Shown here in pieces: positions 10,747 through 22,700 of a stretch of 64,000 nucleotides of DNA. Positions within the stretch are counted from its first letter, which is position 1. Each line of letters starts with the position of its first letter. Origin of the DNA: Neodontobutis hainanensis. Lineage: Eukaryota; Chordata; Actinopteri; Gobiiformes; Odontobutidae. Both the position numbers and the translations under genes were made by a program. The DNA is taken from NCBI GenBank assembly GCA_024349245.1, contig JALDNG010000025.1, forward strand, positions 1,805,001-1,869,000, written 5' to 3'. The notes below the pieces were generated by a model. It was not told where the DNA came from, did no database searches, and saw nothing but the letters and a program-made list of their open reading frames with translations.

Positions 10747-13700
10747 CTGGAAACACAAAAAACAGCGTGTGACAGCAGAAGTGACAAATGGAGTAAGTAA
10801 TCACACAGTTTTTTCCACCCAGTGCTAAGGTCTAAGTAAAAGTGGTAAGTAAAGTGGTACTAAAAGAGATTTCCAATAAGATCAGCCCTACCTGATCAGT
10901 CATAAGCAATTATCTAAAACGGAGCAGGCTTTATGTGATGCGTCCTTTCTCTGACTGGTTGTATGTTTTCAAGTGGCGTTGGTCCAGAAGCACTGCAGTT
11001 TATTTTGACTTATCTTGAATTCTGAATGTTGTAAGTCTATTCAATTGCATTCAGAGGTAAGTTTGCACTTGTTCTAGCTCCTGGAAATCAAACTCCAGTC
11101 ATGAACCAGACTAATTCTTTGTATCGAGTAGAAAAAGAATTAGATCATCTGACCAGACTAAGCCTACTTTTTAGCAAAGACTCAAACAATGACGCTAAAA
11201 AGTAAGCACACCACGCCTAAAAATCCCTGCCCTTGGATAAATGAGGAAATCTTATCTTGTAGGAGAAACTGTCGAAAAACAGAACGTTTGTGGAAATGCA
11301 CAAGTTTGGAAGTCCACAGACTGCACTTGAAGGAGCTCATCATGTCACTAAATGATATAATAAAACAGGCCAGGTCTGCATATTTCTCTAATCTTGTTGT
11401 GCTGAACAAGAAAAATCCTAAAGTCCTGTTTGACACAATATCAAGAATTGTCTCTCCTTTAGCTCCTCATTTACCAGTCCACTCAAAGTCTGACTGCAAC
11501 AGGTTTTTAAATTCCTTTGTGAATAAGGTACATGATATACGAGCTTCTATAAACCCATCCTCTGTCCACACATCCTGGGGTTTATCTCCTCAGTGCTCTT
11601 GGTCCACCTTCTCACCTGTCACTGAAGAGGATATCAAGGGTCTACTAAAAAAGTGAAACCATCATCAAGCCCTCTGGATGTAATGCCAGCTTCGTTGCTT
11701 TTAAATGTATTTGATTTAGTTGGTCCTTATGTTGTTAAACTGATCAACCTTTCTCTTTCAACTGGTTCTGTGCCCAGCTCTTTTAAACAAGCGGTCGTCA
11801 GCCCCATTCTGAAGAAGCCCAATTTGGATTCTTTTGAACCAAACAACTACAGGCCAATCTCTAAATTGCCTTTTTATCTAAAATCCTGGAGAGAGTGGTG
11901 GCGGAGCAGCTGACTGCGTTTCTTAATGAAATTAATGTTATAGACAAATTTCAGTCAGGCTTCGAAAATGTCATTCAACAGAGACTGCCCTGCTGAGGAT
12001 ATCAAATGACATTATGATGGCAGCTGACTCTGGGCAGTACTCAGTCTTGATCTTACTGGATTTATCGTCTGCTTTTGATACTCTGGACCATAATATATTG
12101 TTAAAGCGCCTGCAATATGAAATGGGTTTCTCTGGATCAGTTCTAAAGTGGTTTTCCTCTTACCTGAGTGACAGATCATTTTGTGTCTGTATTAACAATA
12201 TTCTGTCTGAAATGACCCTCTGTCATATGGAGTTCCTCAGGGCTCAGTCTTAGGTCCTCTTTTGTTTTTATTGTACATATGCCCTCTTAGTGAAATATTT
12301 CATGGTTTTAAAAATGTGTCTTATCACTTTTATGCTGATGACATTCAGTTGTACTGTTCTTTTAAAGACTCTGAGTTTTATAAACTTACTGAATTGTTGA
12401 ACTGCTTGACTTGCTTAAAGAACTGGTTATGCAATAACTACCTACAGCTAAATACAAAAAGACTGAAACTTTAATCTTTGCACCTGACCAAAAATACTTC
12501 AAATCAAACAACACCTTGGTTCCCTGGGTTCTTCCGTCCAGTCGAGCCTCAGAAACCTTGGTGTTCTGTTTGACCAATCTATGTCTCTGGACAGTCATTC
12601 TAGACAGTTGGTCAAAAACTGTTTTTATCATCTAAGAAACATTTCTAAATTGAGAGTGTTATTGTCTAAATCTAACTTGGAGATGATTATTCATGCTTTT
12701 ATTTCTTCTCGCCTTGATTATTGTAATTCTTTTTATTTGTTTCAACAAATTGTCTCTGGGTCGGCTTCAAATGGTGCAAAATGCTGCAGCCAGGCTTTTA
12801 ACTGGAACCAACAGAAGGGCTCACATTTCACCGGTTTTAGCTTCACTTCATTGGCTTCCAGTCAAATTCAGGATTGATTTTAAAATTTTAGTCTTGACTT
12901 TTAGAGCTCTACATGGACAGGCCCCCAGTACATCACTGACCTGCTGACCCCTTACTCCTCCTCACGCACTCTTCGGTCTTCAGGTCAAAACCTTTAATGG
13001 TCCCCAAAACACGTTTGAAAACCCGGGGTGACCGGTCTTTCCAAACAGTCGCCCCCAGACTCTGGAACACCCTGCCCCTGTCTCTGCGAGTGGATATTTC
13101 TGTTGATTCTTTTAAAAAGCAGCTGAAGACACTTTTATTTAAACAAGCTTTTAGTTGATTGGGCTTTTTATGTTTCAATATTCTGTGGTTTTAATTTTTT
13201 TTTTATTTATTTATTTTTTTTTTTTTTTTTTTTTTTTTTTCTCTAAGTTTTATTGTTTTTTATTGCACTTTGTAAAGCACTTTGTGATTTATATCTGTGA
13301 AAGGTGCTATATAAATAAAATTTACTTACTATTTACTACAATGATACTATAGTAATAAGTTGCAATAAGCAAAAAGATTATTACAAAAGGAATTAAAAGA
13401 TCAGTTTTGTTCTGTTAGACATCTAGAAGTATATAAAGAATTTTACCAACTCCTCTGCACAGATGTAACAAAATGCCTTTTGACAAAGAATGAGAAACAC
13501 TGTTGTTAGCACCACACTAACTTCCACGAGGTTCGAGCTGAATGATTTGAGGAACAGAGCCAAAGCCAATGAGACAAACTGTAAACACAGCCAGAACTTG
13601 GCATTACAAAGTAATAAAGTCCTCTTCCTCTATATTTACTGCAGCAGTGTACAGCTTTACCACCAGCCTCTATTACATTAATGTCTCATGTAGACACACA

Positions 13701-16700
13701 CCATAGCCTGATGGCTTACATATCCTCCAGAGGAAACACAAGCCATTTTAGGGTCACCGCATCAAACTGCGGTGTACTGAACAGAGTCACATTCCGCTTG
13801 GAGAAAACGAAGCTGTAGGAACATAAGGTGGAGGTCATGTCCTTACCCCGATGTAGTCCAAGGAGCTGGAGCGCTGGCGGCTGATCTTGAGGTAGAAGAT
13901 GCCGGGGAAAACAAACAGCAGACAGCTGGATGTTGTTGACCCTAAACAGGAAATGCACTTGGATATCAAAGGCTCATAATAACAGCTTCATCAACCGAGC
14001 AGGGCTGGTTTAATAATGCACAAGCAAATACTGGGGTCGATGAGCTGGGATCAATACAGAGCTCAGATCTTGGCCTGCTAGAGTCAAAAACAATATCCCA
14101 TGAACACTGACTTATAAATAGAAAACAGTACATACCAACGACTCCAAATACATTTCTGATGTCAGGGACAAAGATGGCCAAAAGCAACACTACACCCAGA
14201 ATACAGAGTGTGGCTAAGGTGTGGATCCACCAGGAAAAAGGACGTCCTTCGAAGAGCAGGAGAATGGCTGCTTTACGAGCCTAGAGCATACACACCTCAT
14301 TTTAATCAAACGAACAGAAAAGAGTTGCTATAAAGATAAAAGAGGATGGTACAGTGACACTTACTCAACTGAAATATGTAATGTCTGTGTGTGCTTACAG
14401 GGAAATGAATGAGTGGCACAGTCAGGAGGACGGCCAACAGGATGGCCAGTCGGACAGTCATCACCATGATGTCCCGCGGCACATACGCATCATATCCCAG
14501 CAGCAGCTCCGAGTCCACATGAGCTGTGGTAGAGAGATGTTGAAGTGTCAGAACAGGTAAGCAGTCTTTGAGGATTATTCAGACAGAAAATGAGTAGATG
14601 TGGAACCAAGGAGGGACTGACTCAGTCCTTTTAAACAAAATACCTACAAATACTAAACCGTGATTTTTTTTTCACACTTACAATTGTGGTTTTGATTTTT
14701 CCTGAGCTGACATAAAGCAAACACAGCCAAGATTTAACCTGGTTATATAGAGTCACTAGTGCAATTGCTCAAAAAAGAAATGGTGCAGTGTGGAAAAAAA
14801 ATGTTCACTACATAAGTTAACAGGGCAATGGACAAACTATGTAGTGCAAAGATAAATATATAGTATCTGAATGAGTTTAGTCCAGTGTGCAAATGGATAA
14901 TATTTTGACAAGAAGAAGAAAAAGTATGTGAACCTTTTGGAATTTCATGGTTTTCTAAATACATTTGCCTTAAAATGTAATCTCATCTTCATCTAAGTCA
15001 GGGGTATTGACAAACAAAATGAGTCTAAAAATAATTACAAAAAAGTCTGGTCTTTCATGTCTTTATTAAGAACCAAAAAAACTAAAAATATGTGAACTCT
15101 TGAGTTAATGACTTTAAAAAAGCTAGAGTCAGGTTTTAGCACACCTGGAGTCTGGTTAAGATAATATGTTTGGAGGTGTGGACTATAGCTACCCCTCAGA
15201 CTCATGGAGTTTGCTCTGCACAAGAAGAACACACTTATGTGAGCCATGCCTCGCCAAAAAGAGCTTTTAGAGGAGCTACAATCAAGAATTGTTGCTTTAC
15301 ATAAAGGTAGAAAGGGTTACACAGTTGTTTCAAAGACTTTAGAAATCCAGCAGTCTACAGTTTAGTAAACAATCTACAAATGGAGACGCTTTGGGACTGT
15401 TGCTCCTCTACCAAGAAATGGGCGCCCAGTCAAAATGACACCAAGAGCCCAACAAAGACTCATCAATGGCTCAGTGGTAAGGAAGTCGTCCTATAACTGA
15501 AAGGTTGGCGGTTCAATCCCCGCTCTTCCCACAGTTCATACTGTCATTGTGTCCTTGTCCTTGCCTCCAGAGCTGTTCCAGCTGTAAGACTGGTGAATGG
15601 AAGCTTAATGTAAGTCACTGGCTGCTAAATGACTAAATGTAAATGTAACTGAGTCTACAACTGATAAAACAAAGAGTGAAAAAACACACAGTGCTACATC
15701 TGGTGTAGAAAGGGCACAGCATATCATCATGAAAACATCATCCCAAAAGTAAAGTCTGGTGGAGGAAACATCATGATTCAGGTATGCTTTGTTGCTGGTT
15801 GAGGTTATTGCTGTTATTTTGAATGTTGACTGAGTGTGTTTAATAAAGACATGAAAGATCAGAATTATTTGTGTAATGATTTTAGACACATTATGTTTGT
15901 CAATACCCTTTAATTAATTTTTTTGTTATTTATACAGCGCTTTTCCACCTAGTAGGCACTCAAAGTGCTTTACCAGTGTTACAGCTGACCACTGGAGGCA
16001 AGGTGGGTTAAGTGTCTTGCCCAAGGACACAACGACAGTATGAACTGTGAGAGAGCAGGATGTTATGATGTTTTGGGATGTTTCGAGCGGGGATTGAACC
16101 GCCCACCTGTCAGTCTAAGTACGGCTGCTCTACCACTTAGCTACTGCTGCCCTTGATTTAGATGAAGATCAGATCACATTTTAAGAGAAATTTATTCAGA
16201 AAACCATAAAATTTCAAAAGGTTCACATACTTTTTCTTGCCACTGTATATGACACTGATGATTTTAAATGTGGTCTTGTTTTGGCAGCATTCAATTTTGT
16301 TAACTAAAGCAGTACTGAACAGAATTTACCCTTTATTTACCCTTTCACAAGTACGTCCGATAAACAAAAAACCTAACATCCATATGAATAAGGTAGAGAG
16401 AAACACAGATCATACATAAGACTAAGACCAAACTCATGGAAAATGAATAGCACTAAAGACTTATTAGCTCACTATTTCTACTGTCAACCTCGTGGTTCCT
16501 ACCGTAAAAGGTGAGGTAGCCAAACAGTGCAGAAATGAGGTAGAGTGTGAAGCTGAGGCTGATGCTGACATTTGTGACCCTCTGCATCCTCGCCTTAGTC
16601 GGCCTGAAACACACAAAAATGAGGGTAGCGTTACAAAGTCAAGACTTAAAAAACAAATATGAAATAAATAGGCTCTGGTCTGACCGGTCCAGTTCACAGT

Positions 16701-19700
16701 AGATGGGCAGGACAGCCGTGTGGCACAGGAAGGAGAAGGCCATTGTAGGGATGGCATAGGCACTCTGCAACACACAGGCCACAGCACAGGCACCATTTAC
16801 ACATCATCAGCCTACACTGTTACAGTCAAGGAGCATCAGTAGGGACACTTCAGGTGAGGCCTACCAGCACCACAGATGGGAATAAATGGTTTGATATTTC
16901 TAAAGAGCTTGTCTGAACCACTATCATGTGCTTCTTAATAATTGAAAACAATGTGAGGTTTTAGTAATGTGCAGACCACATGCACATATAGAGTTAATGT
17001 GTAAACATGTGACAGCAACACGGAGCGTACCAAGTACCCAGTCCAGACTTTCACCAGTAAAGATTGGGGCTTGTTCACTGGAGTCAGAAAACCTCAGTGC
17101 AGCAGAAAGACTTTCAACAACTTGTCACCACAGCACAGGTTCCTCATGTGCAGCAGCTCTTACTATATACGCACCTTACTGGAGATGACAATGAGTTTGG
17201 GCGTGCATTCTGAGTCAGATGAATTTGAAATCTGTAGAGACAATAAGTCATTTTGAGAAGAGAAGAGGAGAAAACTTTAGAAGACAAGGGGATAAAAAAA
17301 AATAGAAAGAAAAAAAAAACATCTGAGTTCATTCCTGCCTAATTTGAAGTTGAAGTTATTCAAATTCTAAAAAGTCAAAGGTCATTTCCAGGTTTTGGCA
17401 AGGTCATTTGAACTTCCTTCCTCTAAGGACTGCAGCTATTTACCGTGAACAGCTCCCTGCAGCCCTCTCTGGTACTCATCAGTCAGAGCTAACCCAATCA
17501 GAAAAATCTCCATTACATTTGGACTTAGAACCTCAGAGCTCTGTCATGTGGAGGGCTGCAATAATTTTTTTGGTAGCACAGTTATCGTCACCAAATTTAT
17601 CACAAAAGCAAAACAAAACCTTATAAGAAATAGCTAACAGTTTGTAGCCTAAATACAAATACCTCAACCAGAGCCTTTGATATACTTTTTATCTGTCACA
17701 CAAACAACGCAGGACTATACTTCACTCACATTAAGCAAAATGTTATGATACAATAATTAAGACTTTTAATATCAATGTATACTATGTATACTACCTATAC
17801 TACCTATCTATTTCACTATTGAAAAAATGTAGCGAGCAGGTATTTTTGTGCATATACTTTTAATGCATATGATTAATAAACCTGAACTCCTACATGGGGG
17901 CTGCTGGTACCTGGTAGGCCCTTGACAACTTTGTGAAATTGTGCGGCAATGGACAGGGGATGGACCATTTCTTCACCACAACCTGGAGGAGACGAGAGAA
18001 GCTTAGCAACAGACCTTTGGAGGATTATTACCTATGAAAGTAAAGAGTAAGGCTCACCACAACTGTGAAGTACACCATAAAGAAGAACGCCAGACTGCTG
18101 GTGTAGCCCAGGAATCCTGAGGTCGAAAAAGAAAGAAAAAATTAAATTTAAATTAAATTTCATTTAATTTGGCTACAAAGTTATGTAATTTAATCAGGCA
18201 TATAACCCAAGTAAAATTCCTAAGTGTCCTCTGTAGAGACGTGGAGTTTGTGCTCATGTGTGTCCTCTGTAAAGACGTGTTTGTGCTCATGTGTGTCCTC
18301 TGTAGAGACGTGGAGTTTGTGCTCATGTGTCCTCTGTAGAGACGTGGAGTTGGTGCTCATGTGTGTCTTCTGTAGACACGTGTTTGTGCTCATGTGTGTC
18401 CTCTGTAGAGACGTGGAGTTTGTGCTCATGTGTCCTCTGTAGAGACGTGGAGTTTGTGCTCATGTGTGTCCTCTGTAGAGACGTGGAGTTTGTGCTCATG
18501 TGTGTCCTCTGTAAAGACGTGTTTGTGCTCATGTGTGTCCTCTGTAGAGACGTGGAGTTTGTGCTCATGTGTGTCCTCTGTAGAGACGTGGAGTTTGTGC
18601 TCATGTGTGTCCTCTGTAGAGACGTGGAGTTTGTGCTCATGTGTGTCCTCTGTAGAGACGTGGAGTTTGTGCTCATGTGTGTCCTCTGTAGAGACATGTT
18701 TGTGCTCATGTGTGTCCTCTGTAGAGATGTGGAGTTTGTGCTCATGTGTGTCCTCTGTAGAGACATGTTTGTGCTCATGTGTGTCCTCTGTAGAGATGTG
18801 GAGTTTGTGCTCATGTGTGTCCTCTGTAGAGACATGTTTGTGCTCATGTGTGTCCTCTGTAGAGATGTGGAGTTTGTGCTCATGTGTCCTCTGTAGAGAC
18901 ATGTTTGTGCTCATGTGTGTCCTCTGTAGAGATGTGGAGTTTGTGCTCATGTGTGTCCTCTGTAGAGACGTGGAGTTTGTGCTCATGTGTGTCCTCTGTA
19001 GAGACGTGGAGTTTGTGCTCATGTGTGTCCTCTGTAGAGACATGTTTGTGCTCATGTGTGTCCTCTGTAGAGATGTGGAGTTTGTGCTCATGTGTGTCCT
19101 CTGTAGAGACATGTTTGTGCTCATGTGTGTCCTCTGTAGAGACGTGTTTGTGCTCATGTGTGTCCTCTGTAGAGACGTGGAGTTTGTGCTCATGTGTGTC
19201 CTCTGTAGAGACGTGTTTGTGCTCATGTGTGTCCTCTGTAGAGACGTGGAGTTTGTGCTCATGTGTGTCCTCTGTAGAGACGTGTTTGTGCTCATGTGTG
19301 TCCTCTGTAGAGACGTGGAGTTTGTGCTCATGTGTGTCCTCTGTAGAGACGTGGAGTTTGTGCTCATGTGTGTCCTCTGTAGAGACGTGGAGTTTGTGCT
19401 CATGTGTCCTCTGTAGAGACGTGGAGTTTGTGCTCATGTGTGTCCTCTGTAGAGACGTGGAGTTTGTGCTCATGTGTCCTCTGTAGAGATGTGTTTGTGC
19501 TCATGTGTGTCCTCTGTAGAGACGTGGAGTTTGTGCTCATGTGTGTCCTCTGTAGAGACGTGGAGTTTGTGCTCATGTGTGTCCTCTGTAGAGACGTGGA
19601 GTTTGTGCTCATGTGTGTCTTCTGTAGACACGTGTTTGTGCTCATGTGTGTCCTCTGTAGAGACGTGGAGTTTGTGCTCATGTGTGTCCTCTATAGAGAC

Positions 19701-22700
19701 GTGGAGTTTGTGCTCATGTGTCCTCTATAGAGACGTGGAGTTTGTGCTCATGTGTGTCCTCTGTAGAGACGTGGAGTTTGTGCTCATGTGTGTCCTCTGT
19801 AGAGACGTGGAGTTTGTGCTCATGTGTGTCCTCTGTAGAGACGTGGAGTTTGTGCTCATGTGTGTCCTCTGTAGAGACATGTTTGTGCTCATGTGTGTCC
19901 TCTGTAGAGATGTGGAGTTTGTGCTCATGTGTGTCCTCTGTAGAGATGTGGAGTTTGTGCTCATGTGTGTCCTCTGTAGAGACGTGGAGTTTGTGCTCAT
20001 GTGTGTCCTCTGTAGAGATGTGGAGTTTGTGCTCATGTGTGTCCTCTGTAGAGATGTGGAGTTTGTGCTCATGTGTGTCCTCTGTAGAGACATGTTTGTG
20101 CTCATTTGTGTCCTCTGTAGAGATGTGGAGTTTGTGCTCATGTGTGTCCTCTGTAGAGACGTGGAGTTTGTGCTCATGTGTGTCCTCTGTAGAGACGTGG
20201 AGTTTGTGCTCATGTGTGTCCTCTGTAGAGACGTGGAGTTTGTGCTCATGTGTGTCCTCTGTAGAGACGTGGAGTTTGTGCTCATGTGTCCTCTGTAGAG
20301 ACGTGGAGTTTGTGCTCATGTGTGTCCTCTGTAGAGACGTGGAGTTTGTGCTCATGTGTCCTCTGTAGAGATGTGTTTGTGCTCATGTGTGTCCTCTGTA
20401 GAGACGTGGAGTTTGTGCTCATGTGTCCTCTGTAGAGACGTGGAGTTTGTGCTCATGTGTGTCTTCTGTAGACACGTGTTTGTGCTCATGTGTGTCCTCT
20501 GTAGAGACGTGGAGTTTGTGCTCATGTGTCCTCTGTAGAGACGTGGAGTTTGTGCTCATGTGTGTCCTCTGTAGAGACGTGGAGTTTGTGCTCATGTGTG
20601 TCCTCTGTAAAGACGTGTTTGTGCTCATGTGTGTCCTCTGTAGAGACGTGGAGTTTGTGCTCATGTGTGTCCTCTGTAGAGACGTGGAGTTTGTGCTCAT
20701 GTGTGTCCTCTGTAGAGACGTGGAGTTTGTGCTCATGTGTGTCCTCTGTAGAGACGTGGAGTTTGTGCTCATGTGTGTCCTCTGTAGAGACGTGTTTGTG
20801 CTCATGTGTGTCCTCTGTAGAGACCTGGAGTTTGTGCTCATGTGTGTCCTCTGTAGAGACGTGTTTGTGCTCATGTGTGTCCTCTGTAGAGACGTGGAGT
20901 TTGTGCTCATGTGTGTCCTCTGTAGAGACGTGGAGTTTGTGCTCATGTGTGTCCTCTGTAGAGACGTGGAGTTTGTGCTCATGTGTGTCCTCTGTAGAGA
21001 CATGTTTGTGCTCATGTGTGTCCTCTGTAGAGATGTGGAGTTTGTGCTCATGTGTGTCCTCTGTAGAGATGTGGAGTTTGTGCTCATGTGTGTCCTCTGT
21101 AGAGACGTGGAGTTTGTGCTCATGTGTGTCCTCTGTAGAGACGTGGAGTTTGTGCTCATGTGTGTCCTCTGTAGAGACATGTTTGTGCTCATGTGTGTCC
21201 TCTGTAGAGATGTGGAGTTTGTGCTCATGTGTGTCCTCTGTAGAGATGTGGAGTTTGTGCTCATGTGTGTCCTCTGTAGAGACATGTTTGTGCTCATGTG
21301 TGTCCTCTGTAGAGATGTGGAGTTTGTGCTCATGTGTGTCCTCTGTAGAGATGTGGAGTTTGTGCTCATGTGTGTCCTCTGTAGAGACGTGGAGTTTGTG
21401 CTCATGTGTGTCCTCTGTAGAGATGTGGAGTTTGTGCTCATGTGTGTCGGAGTTTGTGCTCATGTGTGTCCTCTGTAGAGACGTGGAGTTTGTGCTCATG
21501 TGTGTCCTCTGTAGAGACGTGGAGTTTGTGCTCATGTGTGTCCTCTGTAGAGACGTGGAGTTTGTGCTCATGTGTGTCCTCTGTAGAGATGTGGAGTTTG
21601 TGCTCATGTGTGTCCTCTGTAGAGACATGTTTGTGCTCATGTGTGTCCTCTGTAGAGACGTGGAGTTTGTGCTCATGTGTGTCCTCTGTAGAGACATGTT
21701 TGTGCTCATGTGTGTCCTCTGTAGAGACGTGGAGTTTGTGCTCATGTGTGTCCTCTGTAGAGATGTGGAGTTTGTGCTCATGTGTGTCCTCTGTAGAGAC
21801 ATGTTTGTGCTCATGTGTGTCCTCTGTAGAGATGTGGAGTTTGTGCTCATGTGTGTCCTCTGTAGAGACGTGGAGTTTGTGCTCATGTGTGTCCTCTGTA
21901 GAGACGTGGAGTTTGTGCTCATGTGTGTCCTCTGTAGAGACATGTTTGTGCTCATGTGTGTCCTCTGTAGAGATGTGGAGTTTGTGCTCATGTGTGTCCT
22001 CTGTAGAGACATGTTTGTGCTCATGTGTGTCCTCTGTAGAGACGTGTTTGTGCTCATGTGTGTCCTCTGTAGAGACGTGGAGTTTGTGCTCATGTGTGTC
22101 CTCTGTAGAGACGTGTTTGTGCTCATGTGTGTCCTCTGTAGAGACCTGGAGTTTGTGCTCATGTGTGTCCTCTGTAGAGACGTGGAGTTTGTGCTCATGT
22201 GTGTCCTCTGTAGAGACGTGTTTGTGCTCATGTGTGTCCTCTGTAGAGACGTGGAGTTTGTGCTCATGTGTGTCCTCTGTAGAGACGTGTTTGTGCTCAT
22301 GTGTGTCCTCTGTAGAGACGTGGAGTTTGTGCTCATGTGTGTCCTCTGTAGAGACGTGTTTGTGCTCATGTGTGTCCTCTGTAGAGACGTGGAGTTTGTG
22401 CTCATGTGTGTCCTCTGTAGAGACGTGGAGTTTGTGCTCATGTGTGTCCTCTGTAGAGACGTGGAGTTTGTGCTCATGTGTGTCCTCTGTAGAGACGTGG
22501 AGTTTGTGCTCATGTGTCCTCTGTAGAGACGTGGAGTTTGTGCTCATGTGTGTCCTCTGTAGAGACGTGTTTGTGCTCATGTGTGTCCTCTGTAGAGATG
22601 TGTTTGTGCTCATGTGTGTCTTCTGTAGAGACGTGTTTGTGCTCATGTGTGTCCTCTGTAGAGATGTGTTTGTGCTCATGTGTGTCCTCTGTAGAGACGT

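Larger units (their letters stand above)
14903..16245. mobile_element. Defective Tc1/mariner-like element with two SINEs within it (slc38a6 intron 12)
   Basis: Inverted ends about 90 nt long frame the element. The left end 'agtatgtgaaccttttg' (14923 onward) is mirrored by 'caaaaggttcacatact' near 16215-16231, and similarity continues inward to 'cttcatctaa'. A TA follows the right end at 16246. Inside, at 15250-15465, is a broken transposase N-terminus (RIVALHKGRKGYTVVSKTLE, then GRPVKMTPRAQQR) with stops. Two SINEs interrupt the rest. The left boundary is approximate. Confidence 0.75.
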
